From contig JAJPEQ010000011.1 in assembly GCA_021166775.1 (NCBI GenBank), positions 62,001-126,000 on the forward strand: a stretch of DNA of 64,000 nt, read 5' to 3'. This document shows, piece by piece, positions 36,921-45,900 of this stretch. Position numbers and translations under genes: made by a program. The notes under the pieces were generated by a model. The model worked only from the letters and a program-made list of their open reading frames with translations, was not told where the DNA came from and did no database searches. The first letter of the stretch is position 1. Each line of letters starts with the position of its first letter. Source of the DNA: Comamonas sp. (lineage in GTDB: Bacteria; Pseudomonadota; Gammaproteobacteria; Burkholderiales; Burkholderiaceae_C).

Positions 36921-38420
36921 ATGGCAGCTACGATCAATACGAACATCAATTCGCTCAATGCCCAGCGCAACCTGAGCAACACGCAGAACGCTCTTTCTAC
37001 CGCGATGGAGCGTCTGTCGTCGGGCCTGCGCATCAACAGCGCCAAGGACGACGCCGCCGGCCTGGCGATTTCGGACCGCTTCACCGCCCAGATTCGAGGC
37101 ATGACGCAGGCGGCGCGCAATGCCAACGACGGCATTTCGCTGGCGCAGACGGCCGAAGGGGCGCTGGCGGCGGCCACCAGCGTGTTGCAGCGCATTCGTG
37201 AGCTCGCCGTGCAGTCGGCCAATGCCACCAACAGCGCGTCCGACCGCGCCGCGCTGAACGCCGAGGTGAGTCAACTCACGGCGGAACTCGACCGCATCGC
37301 CAAGACCACGCAGTTCAATGGCCAGAACCTGCTCGACGGCAGCTTCACCTCCTCGCAGTTCCAGGTGGGGGCGAACGCCAACCAGACCATCATCGCCACG
37401 TCGGCCAACTTCAGCACCAACAAGTACGGCAACAACCGCATTGGTTCAAGCGTCGCGACCACTCAGGGCGGCGCCGGCAATCTGGTCATGGGATCGACGC
37501 CGGGCACGAACGTATCCACGGCGGTAGCGGGTTCTGCCAGTACCATCGCTGCGAATAGCGGCTTCGCCGTCAACGGCTCGCTGGGCAGCGCCGTGATCGG
37601 CATCGCCGCAGGTGACAGCGCCAAGAAGGTGGCGGCCAACATCAATGCCAAGGCAGGCGAGACCGGGGTCAGCGCCACCGCGCGCACCGAGATCGGTCTT
37701 GGAACGTTCACCAACAATACGAGCTATACGCTGAATGTCCTCTCGGACAACCAGGCGCCCATCACCGTTGCTTTCACGGTCGGCGCCGCCAACGACGCGG
37801 ACGGCCTGGCCGCCGCCATCAACGCCTTCAACGACAAGAGTTCGCAGACCGGCGTCACCGCGCGGCTCAACGATGCGGGGACCGGCATCACGCTCACCAA
37901 CGCCTCAGGCAACGACATCCGCATCGACAATGCCGCGTCCAGCGGCGGCCCTGTCACCGTGGGCACGCAGTCTACGGCAGCCGGCAGCTCCGCTTATGTC
38001 ACGGGCGAACTGGTTTTCGATTCCGACAAGACCTTCGGCCTGACCAACACCACGGGGGCGGGGGGGGTAAGCTACTTTGCGGTAGCCAACGCGGCCAGCC
38101 AGCTGCAATCCGTCAACAACCTGGATGTCTCGACCGTGGATGCGTCCAACCGCACACTGGCGATGGTGGATTCGGCGCTGTCGGTGGTCAGTGGCCAGCG
38201 CGCGCGCTACGGCGCCCTGCAGGCACGTTTCGAGACCACGATCAGCAACCTCAATATCACCTCCGAAAACATGAGCGCGGCGCGTTCCCGGATCCAGGAT
38301 GCAGACTTCGCGGCGGAAACGGCGAATCTGTCACGCGCCCAGATTCTGCAGCAGGCGGGCACCGCGATGGTGGCGCAGGCCAACCAGATACCGCAGGGCG
38401 TGCTGCAGTTGCTGAAGTAG
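36921..38420 (+). CDS. fliC: Flagellin, copy 2
   Basis: A 499-residue flagellin with the same layout as copy 1, starting [20 protein letters not shown] and ending [20 protein letters not shown]. It differs from copy 1 at scattered positions in both termini and in a patch around residues 255-285 and 385-410. The ribosome-binding site is CAGGAG before ATG 36921. Two surface-exposed filament subunits of this kind could be co-assembled or expressed alternately. The glycan-modification genes start about 140 bases downstream, which fits modification of the Ser/Thr-rich central domain. Confidence 0.97.
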   Translation: MAATINTNINSLNAQRNLSNTQNALSTAMERLSSGLRINSAKDDAAGLAISDRFTAQIRGMTQAARNANDGISLAQTAEGALAAATSVLQRIRELAVQSANATNSASDRAALNAEVSQLTAELDRIAKTTQFNGQNLLDGSFTSSQFQVGANANQTIIATSANFSTNKYGNNRIGSSVATTQGGAGNLVMGSTPGTNVSTAVAGSASTIAANSGFAVNGSLGSAVIGIAAGDSAKKVAANINAKAGETGVSATARTEIGLGTFTNNTSYTLNVLSDNQAPITVAFTVGAANDADGLAAAINAFNDKSSQTGVTARLNDAGTGITLTNASGNDIRIDNAASSGGPVTVGTQSTAAGSSAYVTGELVFDSDKTFGLTNTTGAGGVSYFAVANAASQLQSVNNLDVSTVDASNRTLAMVDSALSVVSGQRARYGALQARFETTISNLNITSENMSAARSRIQDADFAAETANLSRAQILQQAGTAMVAQANQIPQGVLQLLK

Positions 38421-38560
38421 TAGTGCCCTCTCCGACCGTTGGCGTCGGCGCATGATCAAAACAGGGCGTCCTGTCGAGCTGGTCGCAGCGGACGGGTTTC
38501 CCTCGCCTGCTTTTCGTTCTGAGTGTGCACAGGCGGTCGACAACGAAAAAGGGGGCAACG

Positions 38561-39739
38561 ATGGTGGTGGATGGTTCCACGGCGCGGCGCAGTGCTGCAT
38601 ACGAGGCGTTTGCCGAAGGGCGGCTGCAGGATGCCCAGGGCCTGCTCGATGCAGAACTGGCGGCCAGCGGGTCGGACTTCCAGCTTCTGAACGATCTGGC
38701 CGTAGTGGCGTTCAGGCTCGGTCGTATCGACCTGTCCCAAGTGTATTTCCAGCAGGCGCAACAGCTGCGTATGGCGCAGGACGGGCTGCTGATCGGCAAC
38801 TTGATCGATGCTTTGGCGGGAGCAAAGCCGCAAGCGGAGGATGATGGGGCGGTCCGGCAGCCAGTTTCAGGCGAAGCGGACGACGGCTACTTTGCACGAT
38901 GGCTGGCTGACAGCGCGTCAGCATTGCACGCAAAAGCCCGGCAATCGAGTGACGAGGCGTGGGCCGCGGCCTTGTATGCCAGCGTGGATGGTGAAGCTTT
39001 TCACGGCCATCTGTTGCCGGCCTTCATTGATTGCGAAATGCAGCGCATGTTCGTGGGCTCCTCTGGTGTCCCCGCCTTGCAGGAGGCGGACCGCTTCGTC
39101 AGGATGCTTCTGGGGCAGCTGAACAAGCACGGACTGGTGCTGACCGATGCGAGTGTTGCTGTTGATTTCGGCAGCGGCTGGGGGCGTTACACGCGCTTCA
39201 TGCTCAAGCATGTACATCCGGACAATCTGTATGGCCTGGAAGTGAGCCCGCAGATGGTGGAACATTGCCGCAAGGCTTTTGGCATGGCGAATTTTCTCAA
39301 GGTCGATTCCATGCCGCCTTGTCCGTTGCGCAGCGGTATGGTCGACTTGATCTTTGGGTACTCGGTGTTCTCGCACCTGGCGCCGCACTGCGCCGACGCG
39401 TGGGTGGATGAATTCGCCCGCATCACCCAAGCTGGCGGTTTGGTTCTGATGACGACCCAGGGGCGCAGTTTCATCGAGTTCTGCCGCCAGGTGCGTGAAT
39501 CGGGAGATTGCTCGCGTCCGTGGTTCGCTTCGTTGGCCAAGGCTTTTGTGGACACGGATCAGGCGTACAGGGACTACGATGCAGGGCAGATGCTTCATTT
39601 CGTTGAAGGCCAGCACGGCAGTACCTTTGGCGGATCGCTGATTCCGCATGGCTGTATCGAGAGCATTAGGGAAGATTTTGATCTGGTCGATTCCATTGAT
39701 GATCGTGCCATCTTTGCCGCAGGCGCTGTTGAGTTATGA
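38561..39739 (+). CDS. SAM-dependent methyltransferase with N-terminal TPR-like region
   Basis: A 392-residue cytoplasmic protein. The first about 100 residues are helical repeats in TPR style (AAYEAFAEGRLQDAQGLLDA, then LNDLAVVAFRLGRIDLSQVY). A class I methyltransferase domain follows, with the SAM motif VDFGSGWGRYT and GYSVFSHL. Such TPR-methyltransferase proteins are common in flagellin and surface-glycan loci. AAGGGGGC precedes ATG 38561; its base composition is nearly that of the chromosome, unlike the genes after it. Its stop overlaps the aminotransferase start by four bases. Confidence 0.8.
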   Translation: MVVDGSTARRSAAYEAFAEGRLQDAQGLLDAELAASGSDFQLLNDLAVVAFRLGRIDLSQVYFQQAQQLRMAQDGLLIGNLIDALAGAKPQAEDDGAVRQPVSGEADDGYFARWLADSASALHAKARQSSDEAWAAALYASVDGEAFHGHLLPAFIDCEMQRMFVGSSGVPALQEADRFVRMLLGQLNKHGLVLTDASVAVDFGSGWGRYTRFMLKHVHPDNLYGLEVSPQMVEHCRKAFGMANFLKVDSMPPCPLRSGMVDLIFGYSVFSHLAPHCADAWVDEFARITQAGGLVLMTTQGRSFIEFCRQVRESGDCSRPWFASLAKAFVDTDQAYRDYDAGQMLHFVEGQHGSTFGGSLIPHGCIESIREDFDLVDSIDDRAIFAAGAVEL

Positions 39740-40842
39740 ACGAACCGATCTATGTCACTCGACCGTTCTTGCCTCCACTGGAGGAATTCCTCCCGTACCT
39801 CCGGCAAATATGGGATAGCAGGCGGTTGACGAATAACGGGCCTTTTCATGGTCAGCTTGAGGGAGCGCTGCGCGCGTATCTGGGCGTTCCCCAACTGGCC
39901 CTCTTCACTAATGCCACCATTGGGTTGGTAACCGCCCTGCAGGCCCTGCGAATATCCGGCGAAGTCATTACTACACCCTACTCGTTTGTTGCAACAGCGC
40001 ATGCGCTCGTATGGAACAATATCGAGCCCGTATTTGTTGACATAGATCCCGGAACTTGCAATCTTGATTCAGCGTGCATCGAGGCTGCGATCACACCTCG
40101 CACTACGGCAATTCTGCCTGTGCATTGCTATGGCAATCCGTGCGATGTGGCCGGGATACAGCGTATCGCAGATACCTATGGTTTAAAGGTTATTTACGAT
40201 GCTGCACATGCATTTGGCGTGCGCTACAAAGGGGAGAGTCTGCTGTTACATGGAGATTTGTCCGTCGTCAGTTTCCATGCGACCAAAGTCTTCAATACTT
40301 TTGAGGGGGGCGCCATTGTTTGTCCTGATTCCAAGACGAAACAGCGTATAGATTATCTGAAAAATTTTGGTTTTGCCGATGAAATCACGGTGATGGCACC
40401 AGGCATCAATGGAAAGATGAACGAATTCCAATCGGCTCTTGGATTGCTGCAGCTGGATTATATTAACAAGGCCATTTCTTTGCGCAAAAAGATCGAAATG
40501 CATTACCGCAAATCACTTGCGGGGATAGATGGTATTGCACTATTGGAACCAACGGCGGATACTGACGGTAATTCTGCATATTTCCCGATCTTCATCGGAA
40601 ATAATTATCCATTGAATCGTGATCGACTTTATGAACGATTGCGTGCCGCAGGTGTTTATGCCCGGCGGTATTTCTATCCATTGATAAGTGATATGCCCAT
40701 GTACCGTGGGTTGGCCTCGGCAACACCAAAAAATCTGCCGCATGCGCGTGAGGCTTCCGAGCGGGTTTTGTGTCTGCCAATTTATCCGGATCTGTCTGAA
40801 GAAGAACAGAATTTCATCATTGATCAATTGCTGAATATTTAA
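39736..40842 (+). CDS. DegT/DnrJ/EryC1/StrS sugar aminotransferase
   Basis: A 368-residue PLP enzyme of the sugar aminotransferase family. Lys184 in FHATKVFNTFEGG should bind PLP; YDAAHAFG (Asp155) and PYSFVATAHAL are further motifs. The best-known relatives convert nucleotide-linked 4-keto sugars to 4-amino sugars such as viosamine or fucosamine; the exact sugar here is unknown. It is AT-rich compared with most of the window: I counted 22 G/C in the 60 bases 40321-40380. Coupled to the upstream methyltransferase and to the ATP-grasp gene. Confidence 0.9.
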   Translation: MNEPIYVTRPFLPPLEEFLPYLRQIWDSRRLTNNGPFHGQLEGALRAYLGVPQLALFTNATIGLVTALQALRISGEVITTPYSFVATAHALVWNNIEPVFVDIDPGTCNLDSACIEAAITPRTTAILPVHCYGNPCDVAGIQRIADTYGLKVIYDAAHAFGVRYKGESLLLHGDLSVVSFHATKVFNTFEGGAIVCPDSKTKQRIDYLKNFGFADEITVMAPGINGKMNEFQSALGLLQLDYINKAISLRKKIEMHYRKSLAGIDGIALLEPTADTDGNSAYFPIFIGNNYPLNRDRLYERLRAAGVYARRYFYPLISDMPMYRGLASATPKNLPHAREASERVLCLPIYPDLSEEEQNFIIDQLLNI

Positions 40843-42024
40843 GTGACCAAGCCATTCGCCAGGGAGAAACCGGATTCTGGAAATATTCCGGAGTTGCTTG
40901 TCTTGAGTGGCTCGAATGACCGTGCGATCTATGCAATCTGCCGCGTGGCAAGACGTCTGAAGATTGAATTTTTTATTGTTGCAGCGGGATCTGGCGATAA
41001 AATCTTTCAGGGTAGGTACAAGGATAGAATCTGTTATTCAAGAAAAAATAGGGAGCTCGATCTTGAAAATTTCACGGAATGGGTGAAGGTGGCCCGTAAG
41101 TGGAGCGGTTCTGATAATACAGAATTTATTGTCGTACCATCGTCCGAATTTCTTAATTCATTTCTGTTGAATCTGGAGCGGGCAGGTGAGCTGGGACCAC
41201 TTGGTGTGCGGCTGCCTCTCGTGAATGCGGATTTGTATGCGCGTCTGAGCAATAAGGGCAGTGCGACCCTTTGGGCTGAATCCATTGGCATGTATGTGCC
41301 AGAGAGGTTGACGGGGTTTTTTCCTGAAAATTTACCTCTGGTGGCCAAGCCGTTGATGAACATCCATCGGGATGGATTGCTCCGGTATCCCCAATTGATT
41401 GGGGATAGAGAAGATTTGGATAAATTCCTGGTGCGCGATGATTGCGAATCATATTTCGCACAAGAAATGATAAGAGGCAATAGTTGGTATTTGATGGGGT
41501 ATCTGTCGCGCGATGGACGCGCTTGGTTGCATGCGCAGAGAAATATTGCACAACAACCCGAAGGCAAGTCCATACTGCTTGCCTGGAGCGATGATTTCGA
41601 GGATTCGGAAACCGGTCGGAAGATAGTATTAGCTCTTCGGGATACCGGATTCTTCGGGTTGTTCATGATCGAATTCAAGGGGATGATTGATCGCCCCGTA
41701 TTCATCGAAATCAACCCGCGTCCTTGGGGGCCTTTGCAGTTGAGCATTGATGCGGGCAGCGGTATTGTTGAAGCATTTTTGGGTGACAGTCTTTACGGTG
41801 ACCCAGACCGATTCATTCCGCCCTCGGCACCTGCGCGAAGAGCCTGCTATTTATGGCTTGGCGGCTTTTTCTCCAGTTGGCGCATGGGAAAAATGATACA
41901 TTGGCACAACTGCACCAGCATTCTCCGCTGGTTCTATATTTTGCGTGCACTTCCCTGTGAAGTGTATCTTCGCCTCGATAGTTGGCGTGTTTTCTGGAGA
42001 GAACTCTGTGGATCTGAGCACTGA
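40843..42024 (+). CDS. ATP-grasp domain protein
   Basis: A 393-residue protein of the ATP-grasp superfamily, starting at GTG 40843 directly after the aminotransferase stop. The signature is VFIEINPRPWGP, where Glu289 and Asn291 are the expected magnesium ligands; LVAKPLMN is the likely lysine strand of the ATP site. ATP-grasp enzymes join a carboxylate to an amine or thiol through an acyl phosphate. Beside a sugar aminotransferase the natural guess is that it attaches an acyl or amino acid to the new amino group, but this is inference. Confidence 0.78.
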   Translation: MTKPFAREKPDSGNIPELLVLSGSNDRAIYAICRVARRLKIEFFIVAAGSGDKIFQGRYKDRICYSRKNRELDLENFTEWVKVARKWSGSDNTEFIVVPSSEFLNSFLLNLERAGELGPLGVRLPLVNADLYARLSNKGSATLWAESIGMYVPERLTGFFPENLPLVAKPLMNIHRDGLLRYPQLIGDREDLDKFLVRDDCESYFAQEMIRGNSWYLMGYLSRDGRAWLHAQRNIAQQPEGKSILLAWSDDFEDSETGRKIVLALRDTGFFGLFMIEFKGMIDRPVFIEINPRPWGPLQLSIDAGSGIVEAFLGDSLYGDPDRFIPPSAPARRACYLWLGGFFSSWRMGKMIHWHNCTSILRWFYILRALPCEVYLRLDSWRVFWRELCGSEH

Positions 42025-42886
42025 ACGCAGACAGCTAGTGCGCGAACTTCAGGCGCTCTATGCCGATAAATCCAAACATTCCGTATATCAGAGTCTACCT
42101 GAATTCATTGCTGATGAGTTGGGGCTGCAATTCAATATCGACGAAAAATGGCGTGGTGACGCAATCCGATTGCGATATATCTTGCGGTATGCTGAGCGAA
42201 TGGGCTGGGTAAGAGATGGCGCTTGGTGTGATTTTGGCGCAAACACCGGGTTTTTCAGCCTGTCGCTGGCGCACGAGATGCCTCACGCAGATGTTTTGGC
42301 TATAGAGGCCAATGTCAATCATGCGAGGTTTGTTAAAAAGCTGGCCCGAGCTTTCAAATTACAGAGACTGCGTATTCTCGACCGGGGTATTGGCCGAAAT
42401 CAGCTCGATAGTATCGGGCGGCATGATTTTTTATTGCACCTGAATGTGCTGCATCATGCGGGGGCCGATTTTGATTTTGATCAAGTCAAGAATGTGACAG
42501 ACTTCCCGGCTTATGCGAGGAACTATCTTTCCTCCCTGCGTTTGCAGACGAATCACCTTGTATTCCAAATGGGTTGGAATCTGTGGGGAAACAAGGAACA
42601 GCCCATCTTCCCTGCGATTGATGATGTGGTGAAGCTCAAAATTCTTGTCTCATGGCTTGTTGACACAGGGTGGAAGATTGAAGATATAGCTTATGCGACC
42701 CACGTTGATCATAATGGCGAATGTTTCCCCAGTCTGGATTACAAGCCCGTTTCGGCGATTGCTGTTGCCGGACTGTTTGATCAAAATTTTGAATGTGCAC
42801 TGTACGAAGAAATGGCGGATTTCCGGTTGTACGAGCATCCGGGTGAATTTTATCGGAGGCCATTAATTATCTGTAGGGTTGCATAG
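42008..42886 (+). CDS. SAM-dependent methyltransferase
   Basis: A 292-residue methyltransferase. I start it at GTG 42008, which GGAGAG precedes at a good spacing; an in-frame ATG at 41945 would overlap the ATP-grasp gene far more. The SAM motif is WCDFGANTGFFSL and DFLLHLNVLHHAG resembles the motif after the central strand in CmoB-like (methyltransferase 9) proteins. It overlaps the preceding gene by 17 bases. The DNA is AT-rich like its neighbours. The acceptor is probably the flagellar glycan; that is inferred from context. Confidence 0.78.
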   Translation: MDLSTERRQLVRELQALYADKSKHSVYQSLPEFIADELGLQFNIDEKWRGDAIRLRYILRYAERMGWVRDGAWCDFGANTGFFSLSLAHEMPHADVLAIEANVNHARFVKKLARAFKLQRLRILDRGIGRNQLDSIGRHDFLLHLNVLHHAGADFDFDQVKNVTDFPAYARNYLSSLRLQTNHLVFQMGWNLWGNKEQPIFPAIDDVVKLKILVSWLVDTGWKIEDIAYATHVDHNGECFPSLDYKPVSAIAVAGLFDQNFECALYEEMADFRLYEHPGEFYRRPLIICRVA

Positions 42887-42902
42887 AATTTCAGATGTTG
42901 CC

Positions 42903-45900
42903 ATGAGAACTTGTCCTGTATGTTCTGGTCGTTTCGGGAGTTTCTTTCCACTCCCTTATTCTTATATTGAGAGTCAAAATCTTGCGAACTCGGAGTGTTC
43001 GATAGAAGATTTTGAAACAATTAATGTTGGACAGTATCAATGCCCCGGTTGCGGGGCGTCGGACCGGGATCGTCTGTATGCTCTCTATATTAAGCATATT
43101 CTGAGCCGTCGCAATTCAGGGAAGCTTCGTCTGTTGGATATTGCTCCAACACCGTCTCTTTCGAGATATCTACAGGGATTGGAATGGATTGAATACCGTA
43201 GCGCGGATCTAATGTCGGATATTGCAATGGATAAAGTCGATATCACGGATATGCGATCCAGCTACGCGGACGGCAGTTTTGATTTTATCATCTGCTCGCA
43301 CGTATTGGAGCATGTCCAGGATGACCGTGCTGCAATGCGTGAACTTTGTCGAGTATTGGCTCCTGAAGGCAGGGCTATCTTGATGGTGCCAATATTGTTG
43401 ACACAGGCACATACGGATGAAGATCCAGCTCTTGACGATATCAAAGAACGCGTGCGTCGTTTCGGCCAGGAGGATCATGTCAGGCGTTATGCAAAATGGG
43501 ATTTTCTGAAGAGACTTCGTGATTCGGGTTTTTTGGTCGAGATGTTGGATGAGAGCAAATTCCAAGAATTGACCCGAGTCCCTCGTGTTTTCAAGAATCA
43601 TGGTATCACCAGTACTTCCCTGCTTTATATCGGCAAAAAATATGAAAAACAGGAAGATGTGAAAGAGAATGATATTGCCAACAATCGAAGGTGGGATGGA
43701 ATTAATCTAGATCAGAAGTGCCAGGTTACGATTGCCATTCCAGCCTACAAGGCGGTATTTTTTGCCGAGGCTCTGGATAGTGCACTCAGCCAGCGGTTTG
43801 GCTCTTTTGAAGTTCTGGTGTGCGATGATAGCGGCGGGAGAGAAATAGAGGATATTGTCATCAGCCGGCAGAACGGCTTGGTACCGCTGCGGTATATTCG
43901 TAATGAGACCCGTTTGGGTGAACGCGGAAATGTCCGGCGTTGTATTGATGAGGCTCGTGGATATTACATTAAATTGCTTTATGATGACGATTTAATTGCG
44001 CCCGATTGCATAGCGAGACTATCAGAGGTTTTGAGTATTCTGCCAGAGGTCTCGCTGGTCAGTTCGCGACGGGGTGTAATCAATGAAAGAGGGGAGCTTG
44101 CTTCTTCAATATCTTCTCCTGCATATCGTTGGCCATTCTTAGAAGATGTAAGACTGAAGGGTACCAGTGTTTGCAGTTTTCTTGGTTTGAATCCGATCAA
44201 CTTTATTGGTGAGCCTAGTTCCGTCATGTTCCGGAAGGAAGATGTGGAGCGCACGATTCAGGGGGACGTGTTTTCTCTTGCGGGGCTGCCTATATCTTGG
44301 GTCGGAGACTTGGCGCTTTATGTCAATCTTCTCAAGAATGGGGATCTTGTAATGCTTGCGGAGACTCTATCGAACTTTAGGGTATCCTCGTATCAAGTAA
44401 GTCAAAAATATAGAGATGATGCGACGATTGTTCACAAGCACGTCCTACAATTCCAAACATTGGTTCAAGGTCTTGAGAAATTCGATAGAAATCAAGCGCT
44501 TTTATGCGCCCCTATGTCGTCTGAGGATCAATTTAGTGAATTGGATTTGATGCATTATTGGGATGGCCGTATACAGCAGGCTCGGTTGCGTGTTTTGGCC
44601 TTCTATCTACCCCAGTTCCATGAAATTCCGGAAAACAATGCGTGGTGGGGCGAAGGTTTCACTGAATGGACCAATGTGCGGCAAGCCAAGCCGCTGTTTG
44701 AAGGGCATGAACAGCCGCTGGTGCCGGGTGAACTGGGCTATTACGACCTGAGTTCGGTGGACGTGCTGGAACGCCAGGCCAAGCTGGCCAAGGAGCACGG
44801 TATCCACGGCTTCTGCTTTCATTACTACTGGTTCGACGGCAAGCGCCTGCTGGAGAAGCCGGTGGATCAGTTGCTGCGAGCGCCGCAGATCGACTTGCCC
44901 TTTTGCCTGTGCTGGGCGAACGAGAACTGGACCCGCCGATGGGATGGCGGCGAGCAGGAAGTGCTGATGCCGCAATGCTATTCGCCCGAGTTGCACGAGC
45001 GGTTCGCACGGGATCTGCTGCCCTATTTTTTGGATCGGCGCTATATCAGGGTGCAGGGCAAGCCTGTATTGCTGATTTATCGCACGGACATCATCCCCGA
45101 CCTCAAGGATACCGTGGCGTCGTGGCGCGACGCGTGGCGCGCGCTGGGGCTGGGGGAGGTTTATCTCGTTGCGGTGGAGAGTTTCCGTGCCGTGGATCCT
45201 CACGAATGGGGTTTCGATGCCTGCTGCGATTTTCCGCCCCACCAAGTCAATCCTCAGGCCATCGCACCGCAGAGCCCCGTCAATCTGGTGGCCGACACGC
45301 AAGCCCACGTGGGCGACTATGGCCGCCTGCGCGATTTCTGGCTGGGGCGGCCACCCCCCGGTTACAAGCGTTTTTGTGGTTTGGTCCCGGGTTGGGACAA
45401 CAGCGCTCGCCGACGCAAGGGGGGCGCGACGCTGTTCGTGGATGCGACGCCCGAGCGCTACCGGACTTGGCTGCGTGAAGCCGTCGCGCGCACGGTGAAT
45501 GAGTTCGAGGGGGATGAGCGCCTGGTCTTCATCAATGCCTGGAACGAATGGGCCGAGGGCTGCGTGCTGGAGCCTACGCAGCGCTGGGGGAGGGCCTATC
45601 TGGAGGCGACGCGGGACGTGCTGCGCTTGCCGCAGCAGGAGTTTCTGCGGCCCGTCTCATCCCCTTACCAGCAATGGCTCGATGGCCGTCTCGACTGTAT
45701 TAAGGAGATATCGCTGTACCTCGCCGCAGGGGTACACATCCAGGTGTTGATCGCTGGCGGCGATGCCGTGGCCATCACGCGTACACGCGCCGCGTTGGAC
45801 GCTCAGCAGCGTGCACCCGATCGGGTGCTGACGCTTTCGGAGGATGGTCTGACGGCCTTGGGCGAGGAGGGCTGGACGCTGCTGCTGCATGCGGGCGATA

